Of a stretch of 57,023 nt of DNA, positions 7,841 to 16,276 are shown piece after piece (position 1 is the stretch's first letter; every line of letters begins with the position of its first letter). A model generated the notes under the pieces. It saw only the letters and a list, made by a program, of their open reading frames with translations, had not been told where the DNA came from and made no database searches. The stretch lies in assembly GCA_015231885.1 (NCBI GenBank), contig JADGAT010000023.1, positions 1 to 57,023 on the forward strand. The letters run 5' to 3'. The stretch is from SAR324 cluster bacterium (GTDB lineage Bacteria; SAR324; NAC60-12). The translations under genes were made by a program, and so were the position numbers.

Positions 7841-8921
7841 CTTCAGTAGCAGCTTCTGTCGGAGGAAGACTAAAATCGTGAGCATCCATATCTACACTAT
7901 GCAGATGAGATTGGCGTTCATTCAAGGCTCGGCTGAGGACTTCTTCAATATGTTCAAATTGTTTTTGAAAGTGGAAATTGATAATGGTTTCGTCAGTTTC
8001 TATCAGTATCCCTCCTGGTTCGGCATCAATATTGGGTCTAATTACCAAAGTTTGCTCTTCTTTGATATATTGTTCCAACTTGGCCTTGGCATTTACCAGG
8101 AAATCGTAATCGTCAGGATGTACTAAAATTCGGATTTTTCCCAAGGATTCTATTTCCTGGATAGACAACCGGGTAATATTATAAAGAACTTCCGGATTGA
8201 CAGTGAGTTCTTCATAAACCACTTTTTTGGCAATCAACGTGGCTAACTGGAGTAGCTCTTGCTCCCCCTGGAATCGGATGATTTGCCGCAATCGAGATAA
8301 TTGTTCAATCAAATCATTGATTTGTGCTACCTGCGGCTCCAACTCTTTGTAGCGTAGATCAGTTCCTGATATTTGGCCTGCCGCCAGTCCTTCTTGATAT
8401 GCCGTATCTTTGATGCTTTCGACTTGTGCTTCGGCTTCTGCAATGAGTTTGTTTTTTTCTTCTTCTGCAGCTTGCTTAATCGCCTCGGCCTCTTTTAGAA
8501 CATCTTCTGCTTTTTGATGAATGTCATCGGCTTCCTTATGCATCCTTTCCGAGTAAATGCGTGCTCCTTCTCGAATGGTCTCTGCATAGTTTTCTGAGTT
8601 GGTGAGCAAAGTCGTCTCTACCGTAAATTCGGTGGAACTGAATCGTTCCGAAGTGGCAATCATTTCATCCTCTTCGTTGACTGCTTCTTCCTTTATTTCA
8701 ATAACTTTTCCTGCCTGATCCCGAGTACCCGTCTCAAATACGGCAGGGTTGAATCCTGCTCCTGGATCAACAGGTGGCGGTCCTCCTTCATCTTCAGTGT
8801 CTTCGGCAAAAAGGTCTTGTCCGGCAGATTCCGATTCTTCTTCGTCTTCTGCCGGTTCTGGAGTGTCCGTAGTGAATTCGGGTAAGTCATAAACTTGGAT
8901 TTGATCTGGACGGAAATCCAT
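7821..8921 (-). CDS. fliH: Flagellar export regulator FliH
   Basis: A 366-residue protein with the family architecture. It has an acidic, low-complexity N-terminus (about residues 15-100, rich in Glu, Asp and Pro), a long Ala/Glu/Lys coiled coil (about 125-190) and a C-terminal V-ATPase-E-like domain (AKKVVYEELTVNPEVLYN, then IRILVHPDDYDFL). FliH dimers bind FliI and restrain its ATPase before export. The acidic N-terminus makes it longer than enterobacterial FliH (about 235 residues). It starts 12 bp after fliF with no room for fliG, and its end overlaps fliI. Confidence 0.9.
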   Translation of the reverse strand: MDFRPDQIQVYDLPEFTTDTPEPAEDEEESESAGQDLFAEDTEDEGGPPPVDPGAGFNPAVFETGTRDQAGKVIEIKEEAVNEEDEMIATSERFSSTEFTVETTLLTNSENYAETIREGARIYSERMHKEADDIHQKAEDVLKEAEAIKQAAEEEKNKLIAEAEAQVESIKDTAYQEGLAAGQISGTDLRYKELEPQVAQINDLIEQLSRLRQIIRFQGEQELLQLATLIAKKVVYEELTVNPEVLYNITRLSIQEIESLGKIRILVHPDDYDFLVNAKAKLEQYIKEEQTLVIRPNIDAEPGGILIETDETIINFHFQKQFEHIEEVLSRALNERQSHLHSVDMDAHDFSLPPTEAATEDELPET

Positions 8922-8933
8922 GAAACACCTTTT

Positions 8934-10547
8934 TTATTTCTTTTCTTTCAACCAGGCACGTACCATAGAAGCGGTCTTGAGAGGATCTTGACGTGCAATA
9001 TCGACAATCTTATCACGCGGAGGAATTCCTGCTTCACGCTCTGTTGGAATTTCCAGTTCCTCTCCTTCCAATTCACCAATCGTAGCAGGCAATCCCATCA
9101 AAAGATCCAAGTCTGCTGGTTTTGCACTGAGGCGTTGTACCATTGGGCGGATAACCATCAAAATCATGGCAAGGATTGCGACACCAAGCGCAACGTAGCG
9201 GATGACATCAATGATAAATTTACGGGTACGCTGTGTTTCTTCAATTTGTGTTTGGAGATCTTCTTCTACCGGTTTTCCAAAGGAAATGTTTTCTACGGTG
9301 ACTCGGTCTTTCCTGATTGCATCATCCTTGAAACCAATTGCAGCACGAACCAGGGATTGAATCTGGTCTTTTTCTGCGGTAGTCCAGGCAATATTTTCTC
9401 TTCCTAAAAAATTACCATCGGCATCTCGAATTGCCGGATGCTTGTCATCCAAAAGGACTGAAACAGAGATTCCTTTGATCTGGCCTGCGGCAGGTTCTTT
9501 AATCACACTCTTGCGGCTGACTTCACTGTTCCTGGTCGAGTGTTGCTTATTAAAATCAGAAACAGTAGCAGCTTCTCTTCCAGTGGCTTCTGGAAGATTG
9601 GAACTGACACCAGCAGGACCAACTGGGATCGAGCGAGAACCTGTGGAGTTCTCATTGATGCTTTGTTCACTGATGACTACCACCTGATCCGGATCAATGA
9701 GTTCCTCCTTAATAGTTTGCCGGTCAAATTCAATATCAGCAAATACCTGTACTTTGACACGGTCTTCTCCAATAACAGGTTCCAGTTGTGTCAGAATCTT
9801 TGATTCTAATTCTTTCTCAAAACGTCTTTTGTAATTGTAATTTTCATCCATTGCTCCAGAAAGGGAATCTTCAGAAAATCCTTTGCTGAGCAGAGAACCA
9901 TGTTGATCCGTGATTTTAACATGCCGTGTTTCCAGTCCTTCAACGGCCCCTGCGACCAAGTGGATTACAGTATCCACCTGACTTTTGCTCAAGGAGTCAA
10001 TAGCTTCTAAAGAAACAGAGGCCGTTGCGGGTTCTCGTGAATCTTCAAAAAGGGTTTTTTTGGGAATCGCCAGTGACACTTTTGCTGATTTGATGTTTTG
10101 GATACGTGAAATCAGGCGTGCTAATTCACCTTCCTGAGCAATGCGAAACTTGACATTCTGCTGGAATTCAGTTTCTCCCAGTTCTGGTTTGGCAAACAAG
10201 TCCATAAAACCAATCCCGCTGCCTGGTGTCACTTTTTCTTTAGCCAAAGTAAGACGTGCCTGATCTCTCAATTCAGGAGGAACCATCACAGTGCGCCCTC
10301 CTGGAGCCAAGACATAAGGAATTTGATTTTCTTGCAGCTTCTCTACAATAATTGCGGCATCAGCTGGATCTAAATTACTGTAGACAGGGGCCCATGTTTT
10401 TCGGTTGGCTATCACAATCAATGTGACCATGCCTGCCAACACAACTACGAGTACAGCCATCAATGTGATTCGTTTACCTAAGCTGAGGCTGCTGAAAAAG
10501 TTTTGAAATTGTAAACGGATGTCTTGAAGTGCACTGGCTTCGGCCAT
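8934..10547 (-). CDS. fliF: Flagellar MS-ring protein FliF
   Basis: 537 residues, the inner-membrane ring on which the flagellum is built. The first membrane helix is at about residues 26-47, followed by the YscJ/FliF domain (VYSNLDPADAAIIVEKL, PGSGIGFMDLFAKPELG, TEFQQNVKFRIAQEGEL). A periplasmic beta-collar region follows, then the second helix at about 437-460 and a cytoplasmic tail ending in DPLKTASMVRAWLKEK, the FliG-binding motif. The intact tail shows that a FliG partner is expected although its gene is not adjacent. A 661-bp stretch containing fliE and a hairpin spacer separates it from the small FliE-like gene. Confidence 0.97.
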   Translation of the reverse strand: MAEASALQDIRLQFQNFFSSLSLGKRITLMAVLVVVLAGMVTLIVIANRKTWAPVYSNLDPADAAIIVEKLQENQIPYVLAPGGRTVMVPPELRDQARLTLAKEKVTPGSGIGFMDLFAKPELGETEFQQNVKFRIAQEGELARLISRIQNIKSAKVSLAIPKKTLFEDSREPATASVSLEAIDSLSKSQVDTVIHLVAGAVEGLETRHVKITDQHGSLLSKGFSEDSLSGAMDENYNYKRRFEKELESKILTQLEPVIGEDRVKVQVFADIEFDRQTIKEELIDPDQVVVISEQSINENSTGSRSIPVGPAGVSSNLPEATGREAATVSDFNKQHSTRNSEVSRKSVIKEPAAGQIKGISVSVLLDDKHPAIRDADGNFLGRENIAWTTAEKDQIQSLVRAAIGFKDDAIRKDRVTVENISFGKPVEEDLQTQIEETQRTRKFIIDVIRYVALGVAILAMILMVIRPMVQRLSAKPADLDLLMGLPATIGELEGEELEIPTEREAGIPPRDKIVDIARQDPLKTASMVRAWLKEKK

Positions 10548-10771
10548 TTTTAACTACTCCTTGGATAACCGGGTGAAACTTCAAATATTGGATTACTTGG
10601 GAAATTACTCAAGGAAATTCTTTAAGAAGGATTGAACTTCTTCATTCTTGATTTTTCAAATTATCATGTTCGCTGATCAAAGAAAAGCAAGAACAATTCC
10701 AAAAACCTTCGGAAAAATTTAACATTATTATTATCAATTGATTTGGCAGGAACAATCAGAGGGGAAGGCCA

Positions 10772-10799
10772 TATTTTTCCTCTTTTCAGAGGAAAAATA
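10772..10799. repeat. Perfect palindrome between fliE and fliF
   Basis: TATTTTTCCTC (10772-10782) and GAGGAAAAATA (10789-10799) form an 11-bp perfect inverted repeat with a 6-nt loop, 23 bp downstream of the fliE stop. The 3' arm ends in A residues on both strands, so it is not a canonical intrinsic terminator. It may instead be an RNA stability or processing hairpin, or a protein-binding palindrome. The rest of the 275-bp fliE-fliF spacer shows nothing recognisable. Confidence 0.6.
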
Positions 10800-10822
10800 C
10801 AATAAGTAGTGATGGCAGTAAA

Positions 10823-11128
10823 TCAAACTTGCATACGGCTGATTTCTTCGTAGGCTGCTGTTAATTTATTACGGACTTGCATCAATAATTTAAGAGACAC
10901 TTCCGCTTTTTGCATGGCAATCATGGTGCCATGAATATCTTTGTTTCCAGAAGTCATGAATTCCGTTTGTTTTTCTTCTGCTTCTATTTGGAGTTGATTG
11001 GTATCTTCCAGCATTTTTTCAAAAGGGGAAAAGGCACTGCCTGATTGAACTTCGGTTTTAGATGAAGTCTGAGACGTTCGTTGTGGTGTCAGATTTGGGG
11101 TAATATTGTTGTTAAATTGAATAGCCAT
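10823..11128 (-). CDS. fliE: Flagellar hook-basal body protein FliE
   Basis: About 101 residues. The C-terminal half carries the family signature (G-N-K-D-I-H-G-T-M-I-A-M-Q-K-A, then L-M-Q-V-R-N-K-L and Y-E-E-I-S-R-M). FliE joins the MS ring to the rod and is exported through the flagellar export apparatus. The start at 11128 is chosen because GGGAG lies at good spacing; the frame runs up to a TTG at 11161 that would overlap the preceding gene. Confidence 0.93.
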   Translation of the reverse strand: MAIQFNNNITPNLTPQRTSQTSSKTEVQSGSAFSPFEKMLEDTNQLQIEAEEKQTEFMTSGNKDIHGTMIAMQKAEVSLKLLMQVRNKLTAAYEEISRMQV

Positions 11129-11157
11129 ATATGCTCCCAAGCTTTGGAAATTATTAT

Positions 11158-11460
11158 TCAAGAATCTGTATCAATTTTAATTTTTTCATACAAAGCAGCC
11201 AGATTGTGCTGCTCTTCCATAATTTTCTGATGAATCGAACCCGCATGATCAATTTTATCCTTCAGCTCTCCTTTGTTTGTACTGGAAAGGGACTTCAGGG
11301 CATCATCGGCTCGATCAGAAATTTCATTCATTCGTTGGATGGTGGATTTCAAAGTATCATTGAAGGTGGTTTGTCCAACTCCCTGCTCAGTCTGGGCCTT
11401 CTTTATCTTGGCTTTATCATATAGAGCATTGATTTGTGTTTCTAAGTTGATATTTTTCAT
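11158..11460 (-). CDS. Small FliE-like helical protein in flagellar operon
   Basis: A 100-residue protein, mostly helical and rich in Lys, Asp and Gln, with no Cys, signal peptide or membrane segment. It sits between flgC and fliE on the same strand, where no standard gene is expected. Its length and the spacing of hydrophobic residues resemble FliE: F-N-D-T-L-K near the middle, then S-T-N-K-G-E-L, and an ending in L-A-A-L-Y-E-K-I that parallels L-T-A-A-Y-E-E-I of FliE. This could mean an ancient fliE duplication or a rod-export accessory protein; similarity by eye is weak. It stops 29 bp before the chosen fliE start and begins 38 bp after flgC, so co-transcription is very likely. Confidence 0.7.
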   Translation of the reverse strand: MKNINLETQINALYDKAKIKKAQTEQGVGQTTFNDTLKSTIQRMNEISDRADDALKSLSSTNKGELKDKIDHAGSIHQKIMEEQHNLAALYEKIKIDTDS

Positions 11461-11498
11461 ATTGACCAGCCTTATGTGGTTACCATCTGAGTCTTATT

Positions 11499-11948
11499 TT
11501 AAGTACTTCTTCCTATGTCTAAAGCCGACTGCGCCATATTTTTGCTGGCATTGAATGCCGCAATATTCGCTTCATAAGAACGAGAGGCCATCATCAAATT
11601 AGCCATTTCTTCCATGGTATTGATATTGGGCATCTCCACATATCCATCTTCATTGGCATCCGGGTGCGAAGGATCATATTTCAAAACAGGTGGTCGTTGA
11701 TCTTGTACCACTCCCACTACTTTGACTTCGGTAGCATTGGATAAAGAGCGATCTTGTTCCAGTAGCTCCTGGTCGAAGGTCCGATCATCTGAAACTGCAG
11801 CAAAAATCACTTCACGCCGACGATAAGGCCCCCCTTCTGCGGTACGGGTTGTTTCGGCATTAGCGAGGTTTTCTGAAATAGTTCTGACTCGATGACGTTG
11901 TGCAGTCATACCGGAAACGCTCACACTCAAGGATGAAAGAAAACTCAT
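11499..11948 (-). CDS. flgC: Flagellar proximal rod protein FlgC
   Basis: 149 residues. The N-terminal rod motif (SVSGMTAQRHRVRTISENLANAET) and the C-terminal helix (PNINTMEEMANLMMASRSYEANIAAFNASKNM) are both typical of FlgC. It is exported without a cleaved signal and forms the proximal rod with FlgB. AGGAGG lies upstream of the ATG at 11948. Placed directly after flgB with a 32-bp gap, the usual order. Confidence 0.97.
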   Translation of the reverse strand: MSFLSSLSVSVSGMTAQRHRVRTISENLANAETTRTAEGGPYRRREVIFAAVSDDRTFDQELLEQDRSLSNATEVKVVGVVQDQRPPVLKYDPSHPDANEDGYVEMPNINTMEEMANLMMASRSYEANIAAFNASKNMAQSALDIGRST

Positions 11949-11980
11949 ATTATTTCCTCCTGGTCAAAATTCTGGATAGG

Positions 11981-12391
11981 TTATTCGGTGATAGCCGTTT
12001 TAAGCATGCGAAATTGGTGAGAGAGCATTCTTGTTGTTGCATTATAGGTCAATTGGTTCTCGGCAATTTTTGCCATCTCTTTGTCTAAATCTACGGTGTT
12101 GCCGTCAAAATCCACAAATGGGGCGGCACTGGTAATCCTTCTTGCTTGCGCCAACTCCAGTGGTGGTGTGTTATTCCCATCCATGTGGCGTGGATTTGAC
12201 GTTTTAAGCGGCCCTGGCTGATCTGCATGCAGTGCTTTTTCCAGGTTTTTTTCAAAAACCAAATCCTGGGCATGGTAACCGGGAGTGTCTTTATTTGCTA
12301 CGTTGGAAGCAAGCAAATCGTGACGCTGTGTGCGAAAACTAAGCGATTTTTCAAATAGCGTCATTATCTTTGTATTGAGAAAACCTGACAT
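11981..12391 (-). CDS. flgB: Flagellar proximal rod protein FlgB
   Basis: 136 residues from the chosen start. The motif LSFRTQRHDLLASNVANKDTPGYHAQDLVFEKNL is the FlgB/rod N-terminal signature (split here by description only), and the C-terminus has the N-x-V-D-L-D-K-E-M pattern with Y-N-A-T-T-R-M-L. First gene of the basal-body run. The start at 12391 is supported by AGGAAAA just upstream and by the sigma-54-like promoter at 12449-12464, whose expected transcript start lies near the alternative start at 12439 and therefore argues against it. Confidence 0.94.
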   Translation of the reverse strand: MSGFLNTKIMTLFEKSLSFRTQRHDLLASNVANKDTPGYHAQDLVFEKNLEKALHADQPGPLKTSNPRHMDGNNTPPLELAQARRITSAAPFVDFDGNTVDLDKEMAKIAENQLTYNATTRMLSHQFRMLKTAITE

Positions 12392-12448
12392 TTTTCCTGA
12401 ATATGTATAGAGTTTTTGCAAATTGGCAGATAGATACATATGATTAAA

Positions 12449-12464
12449 TGCAAAACAAGTACCA
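12449..12464 (-). promoter_or_regulatory. Sigma-54 type -24/-12 promoter upstream of flgB
   Basis: Read on the minus strand the site is TGGTACTTGTTTTGCA. GG and GC dinucleotides are exactly 10 nt apart and the flanks match the sigma-54 consensus TGGCAC-N5-TTGCA closely. The -12 GC is about 58 bp from the flgB ATG. Sigma-54 control of rod and hook genes is established in several flagellated proteobacteria. No bacterial enhancer-binding protein is encoded in the window. Confidence 0.75.
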
Positions 12465-12473
12465 CCTCAGATT

Positions 12474-14504
12474 ATGCCTCGCTCTACATCATTACAAAAA
12501 ACATTCTCATACTTTACTTTTTTTTCAGCAAACACCATCTTTCCTGGTGTTCTCACACTCATCGCATTGTCACTGCTGGCTTATTATCCTGCTACTCAAG
12601 CTGAATTTATTATTGATGACACTCCTTTTTATATCGAAGATCCAGTAATGAATCAGTCCGATGGAATTTTTAAAATTTGGCTGAACCCTCGTGAAAATAA
12701 CGACATTTGGCCTTATATACCAATCACACGCACTTCATTCTGGATAGAACGACAGCTGGTAGGACTCAATTTTCAGGTCAGCCATTTGATCAACATTGGT
12801 TTACATATCATCACGGCGTTTTTTTTGTGGCTTTGCTTAAGATACTTACACGTTCGAGGGGCGTGGTTGATTGGCATGATCTTTGTGTTGCATCCAATTC
12901 ATGTGCAATCGGTTGCATGGATCGCAGAACGTAAAAATGTGGTTGCAGGCGTTTTTTATATTCTGACCGTCTGGAGCTATTTTCACTTTGAAAAAAAGAA
13001 GCATTGGCCATGGTATGTATTGACCTTAGGGTTGTTTTTGTGTTCGCTGTTGAGTAAATCCTCAACCATTATGCTGCCAGTCCTGTTTATTTTTTGTCGA
13101 TTATGGAATCGAAGCCGTTGGGACAAAATCGATGTGATCCAGCTGGTGCCTTTTTTTCTGCTATCCCTGTTAATGGGTTATGTCCGTATCTGGTTTGAAA
13201 TCAACTCTTTTGATGCAACAGGGATTAACTATGGCTGGACATTTGTAGAGAGATTGTTGATCGCAGGGCACGTTCCTTTTTTTTATTTGACTAAAATTTT
13301 CTTTCCCTATCCTCTGCTTTTCACTTATCACAAATGGCCGATTGATGCAGCGCAAGTCTCTATGTATCTGCCTCTTGTCAGCATCATTGTGGTTGGTACA
13401 ATACTGTTCTGGAAATATTTCAGCTGGGGCCGTTCTCTTTTTTTAGCATTGGGCGCATTTCTCATTTCTTTATTTCCTGTCCTGTCTTTTTTTAATAATT
13501 CATGGACTCAGTTTTCCTTTGTTGCGGACCATTGGGTGCACCTTCCCAGTATTCCTGTTTTGATTTTACTGGTTCAGGGAATATTCTATGCCGTTGGCTG
13601 CATCAAAGAGAACGCATGGGCAAGATATGTTCAATCAGGGATTTATGTGATGCTGTTCATTATCCTTTTGGGCCTCACCTGGAACCAGACCCAGTATTAT
13701 AAAAATAATAAAGTCCTCTGGGAAAGTACCTTGGCACACTACCCTGATGCATGGATGGCACATCAGGAATTGGGACGAGAGTATATGGCGGACGGAGATA
13801 ATCAACTGGCACTCCGGCACTTGAACAAAGCCATTCAACTTAAAAATGACCGCCCTGATGCTTACATCAACCGTGGGGTTGCTTATTTTATACTGGAACA
13901 GTACCCACGGGCTATTCAAAATTTTAATCAGGCCCTGCAGCTCAATAATGAAATGGTCAAAGCGTATTACAATCGGGGAAAATCTTATGCCAAGCTGCAC
14001 CAGTATAAAAAAGCATTGGCTGACTTTACCCAAATACTGGTGCTTGATCCCCAGTTCGCTGAAGCCTACAATAATCGAGGAACGATCTATCTGGACTTGA
14101 AGCAGTATTCACAAGCACTTCAGGAATTCAATCAAGCCCTGCAGCTCAATCCTCAACTGAAAGAAGTTTATCATAACCGGGGACTTGTTCATATTTCCCT
14201 GGGAAAATACACGCAAGCCATTGACGATTTTAATCAGGTGCTGCAACTTGATCCGCAAGTCGTGGAATCATTGTACAGCCGGGGCAATGCGTATCTCCAG
14301 CTGCACCAATATGAACAGGCTATGGGTAGTTATAATGAAGCGCTGAAACTCAACCCGCAGTATGTCCCGGCCTACAACAATCGAGGTTACCTTCATATTA
14401 TTTCAGGAAATACAAAACAGGCTTGTACGAACTGGATGCAAGCCTGTCAATTGGGCGAATGCCAATATTATCAACAAGCCCAAAGAAAACAGGATTGCCC
14501 TTGA
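12474..14504 (+). CDS. TMTC-like multi-pass membrane glycosyltransferase with seven TPRs
   Basis: 676 residues. Residues 1-415 hold about ten hydrophobic helices with GT-C-type features: an early acidic loop motif F-I-I-D-D-T-P-F-Y after the first helix, then HPIHVQSVAWIAERKNVVAG, which is typical of bacterial relatives of eukaryotic TMTC O-mannosyltransferases. Residues about 425-670 are seven TPR units of 34 residues (repeating A-Y-x-N-R-G, Q-Y-x-x-A-I and L-N-P), likely a substrate-binding arm. Known TMTC enzymes transfer mannose from a lipid carrier to protein; bacterial donors and acceptors are mostly unknown. The gene is divergent from flgB; the spacer is 82 bp and includes the flgB promoter. 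Possible role in envelope or flagellar protein glycosylation is inference. Confidence 0.8.
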   Translation: MPRSTSLQKTFSYFTFFSANTIFPGVLTLIALSLLAYYPATQAEFIIDDTPFYIEDPVMNQSDGIFKIWLNPRENNDIWPYIPITRTSFWIERQLVGLNFQVSHLINIGLHIITAFFLWLCLRYLHVRGAWLIGMIFVLHPIHVQSVAWIAERKNVVAGVFYILTVWSYFHFEKKKHWPWYVLTLGLFLCSLLSKSSTIMLPVLFIFCRLWNRSRWDKIDVIQLVPFFLLSLLMGYVRIWFEINSFDATGINYGWTFVERLLIAGHVPFFYLTKIFFPYPLLFTYHKWPIDAAQVSMYLPLVSIIVVGTILFWKYFSWGRSLFLALGAFLISLFPVLSFFNNSWTQFSFVADHWVHLPSIPVLILLVQGIFYAVGCIKENAWARYVQSGIYVMLFIILLGLTWNQTQYYKNNKVLWESTLAHYPDAWMAHQELGREYMADGDNQLALRHLNKAIQLKNDRPDAYINRGVAYFILEQYPRAIQNFNQALQLNNEMVKAYYNRGKSYAKLHQYKKALADFTQILVLDPQFAEAYNNRGTIYLDLKQYSQALQEFNQALQLNPQLKEVYHNRGLVHISLGKYTQAIDDFNQVLQLDPQVVESLYSRGNAYLQLHQYEQAMGSYNEALKLNPQYVPAYNNRGYLHIISGNTKQACTNWMQACQLGECQYYQQAQRKQDCP

Positions 14505-14534
14505 AAATGCAATTTTTTGGGAATTGTGTTATCC

Positions 14535-14697
14535 TTAGGGGTTCTCAAACAATAACTTAGCAAATCTACTTGTCTTTTCAACGATCTTCTGTGTTGCTTT
14601 ATCGATGACATAGCTTGCTATGCGCCCGATAAAACTCCTTGAACCTCGATGAAAACCCTACGTAACTTTCGCATGTTATTATTTTCGCCTTCCTTAG
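14535..14697 (+). mobile_element. MITE-like repeat element, copy 1
   Basis: A non-coding element of about 163 bp that recurs at 33445-33609 in the same orientation with high similarity (shared blocks include CTCAAACAATAACTTA, TCTTTTCAACGATCTTCTG, GATAAAACTCCTTGAA and GCATGTTATTATTTTCGCC). Its two ends are imperfect inverted repeats of each other. No ORF is inside. It lies between the TMTC-like gene and argH, ending about 37 bp before the argH start. Confidence 0.8.
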
Positions 14698-14734
14698 TTT
14701 TTATCGACACAAATCAATTACATAAGAAAACATT

Positions 14735-16234
14735 ATGACATCCAAAAAAAAGCAAGTATGGGGCAGTCATTTGAGTCAGACACCCGCAGAGCAAAATGTG
14801 ATGTTCTGTGCAGGCCGCGATGTGAAATCACTGCCAATGGCCGATGAAGTTTTACTTCCTTATGATATATGGACCAACCGTGCACACTCCATCATGCTGT
14901 ATCAGCAAAAAATCATTTCTGGTGACATTCTGTGCTCTATTTTGAAGGGACTGGGTGAACTGGAAGAACTGGTGCAACAGGGAAAATTTGTATTGAACCC
15001 AGAGAAAGAGGATGTACACATCAATGTAGAATCTTTTGTTACAGAAAAATATGGTGTTGCCGTTGGAGGCACAATGCACACGGGAAGAAGCCGTAATGAT
15101 CAGGTGGCGTGTGATATGCGCCTGTATTTGCGAGAGGCCTGCCTGATATTGGAAAAGCGTCTGTTGGAATTTGCGGCTTGTCTGCTGGAACATGCCCGTC
15201 AACATACACAAACCGTTATGCCGGGATTCACTCACTATCAGCCTGGTATGATCACGAGCTGGTCTCATTGGATTTGCTCTTATGTACAAGGAATTTGTCG
15301 AGATTTGGAACGTGTTGAAATGACGTTTCAGCAAATCAATCGTAACCCTCTGGGGGCTGCTGCAGCATTTGGGACATCCTGGAATATTGATCGGCAAAAA
15401 ACTACTCAATTGATGGGGTTTGATCGAGTAGAGACCAATACACTGGACTGTATTGTCTCCCGTTGGGAAAACGAGACTCAGCTGGCACAAGTCTATGCAT
15501 TTGTCATGAATCACTTGAGCGTGATCTCTCAAGATTTGATTTTTTTGAGCTTACCCTACGTGGGAATGATTCAAATTGATGAAAAGATGGTGACAGGATC
15601 CTCTATCATGCCTCAGAAGAAAAATCCTGATTTTGCAGAAGTGATAAAATCAAAAGCTTCTTTTGTTCACGGGGGACTGATGGGACTTCTTGGTATTCAG
15701 AAAGGAGGATTGAGCGGTTACAACCGAGATACCCAGTTGACCAAGTACATGATCATGGATATTATTCGAGAATGTGAATTGGCTCCTGCCATTCTCAAAA
15801 GTGTTTTTGAAACATTGCATGTGCACATCAAAGTCATGAAGCAGCGTTCTCAGGAAGGGTTCATGAACGCGGTGGATGTTGCGGATTATTTAGCGCGTAC
15901 TCTCCATTTGTCTTTTCGGGAATGTTATAACCTCCTGGCATTGACTGTTAAATATTCGCAACAAGAGGGGAAGATTTCTCATACCGCCCTGCAAAAAGCC
16001 CTTCGGGAATCGGGGTATGAGTTTGATATTTTACCGGACATCGTGGCTTCTTTGAATGATTCCCGTTTTGTCCTGAATCAGCGTATGCACCAGGGAGCTC
16101 CAGCCCCTGAGACCATACTCGCTCAGATTGAGGAACTCTCGGCCGGGTTGTCAACCCATACAGAATTTGTCAAAACAGCAACACAACAATTAAAACAAGC
16201 TCATGACGCTTGTTGTGCTTTCCAGCCAGAATGA
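14735..16234 (+). CDS. argH: Argininosuccinate lyase
   Basis: 499 residues of the aspartase/fumarase superfamily. The enzyme splits argininosuccinate to arginine and fumarate, the last step of arginine synthesis. Signatures seen are T-G-R-S-R-N-D-Q-V-A (substrate binding), F-T-H-Y-Q-P (catalytic His region) and GSSIMPQKKNPDFAEVIK, the mobile loop with the catalytic Ser. It is longer than usual (about 460), and the segment after the loop (G-L-S-G-Y-N-R-D-T-Q) differs somewhat from the common form, so it belongs to a divergent branch. No other arg genes are adjacent. A MITE-like repeat precedes it and may carry or disturb its promoter. Confidence 0.88.
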   Translation: MTSKKKQVWGSHLSQTPAEQNVMFCAGRDVKSLPMADEVLLPYDIWTNRAHSIMLYQQKIISGDILCSILKGLGELEELVQQGKFVLNPEKEDVHINVESFVTEKYGVAVGGTMHTGRSRNDQVACDMRLYLREACLILEKRLLEFAACLLEHARQHTQTVMPGFTHYQPGMITSWSHWICSYVQGICRDLERVEMTFQQINRNPLGAAAAFGTSWNIDRQKTTQLMGFDRVETNTLDCIVSRWENETQLAQVYAFVMNHLSVISQDLIFLSLPYVGMIQIDEKMVTGSSIMPQKKNPDFAEVIKSKASFVHGGLMGLLGIQKGGLSGYNRDTQLTKYMIMDIIRECELAPAILKSVFETLHVHIKVMKQRSQEGFMNAVDVADYLARTLHLSFRECYNLLALTVKYSQQEGKISHTALQKALRESGYEFDILPDIVASLNDSRFVLNQRMHQGAPAPETILAQIEELSAGLSTHTEFVKTATQQLKQAHDACCAFQPE

Positions 16235-16255
16235 AGATCCGGGGTGCTGCATGCC

Positions 16256-16276
16256 TTATTATTTTCGCCTTTCTAA
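16256..16276 (+). repeat. Solo 3' end fragment of the MITE-like repeat
   Basis: TTATTATTTTCGCCTTTCTAA matches the 3' terminus of both full copies (TTATTATTTTCGCCTTCCTA) with one mismatch in 20 bases. The preceding GCATG is also shared, two bases out of phase. No 5' part is present nearby. It overlaps the last codons of a small lipoprotein gene. Confidence 0.6.

Noticed and set aside
12392..12439. Longer FlgB start at 12439
   Set aside because: It lies at or before the expected sigma-54 transcript start; 12391 has a ribosome-binding site.
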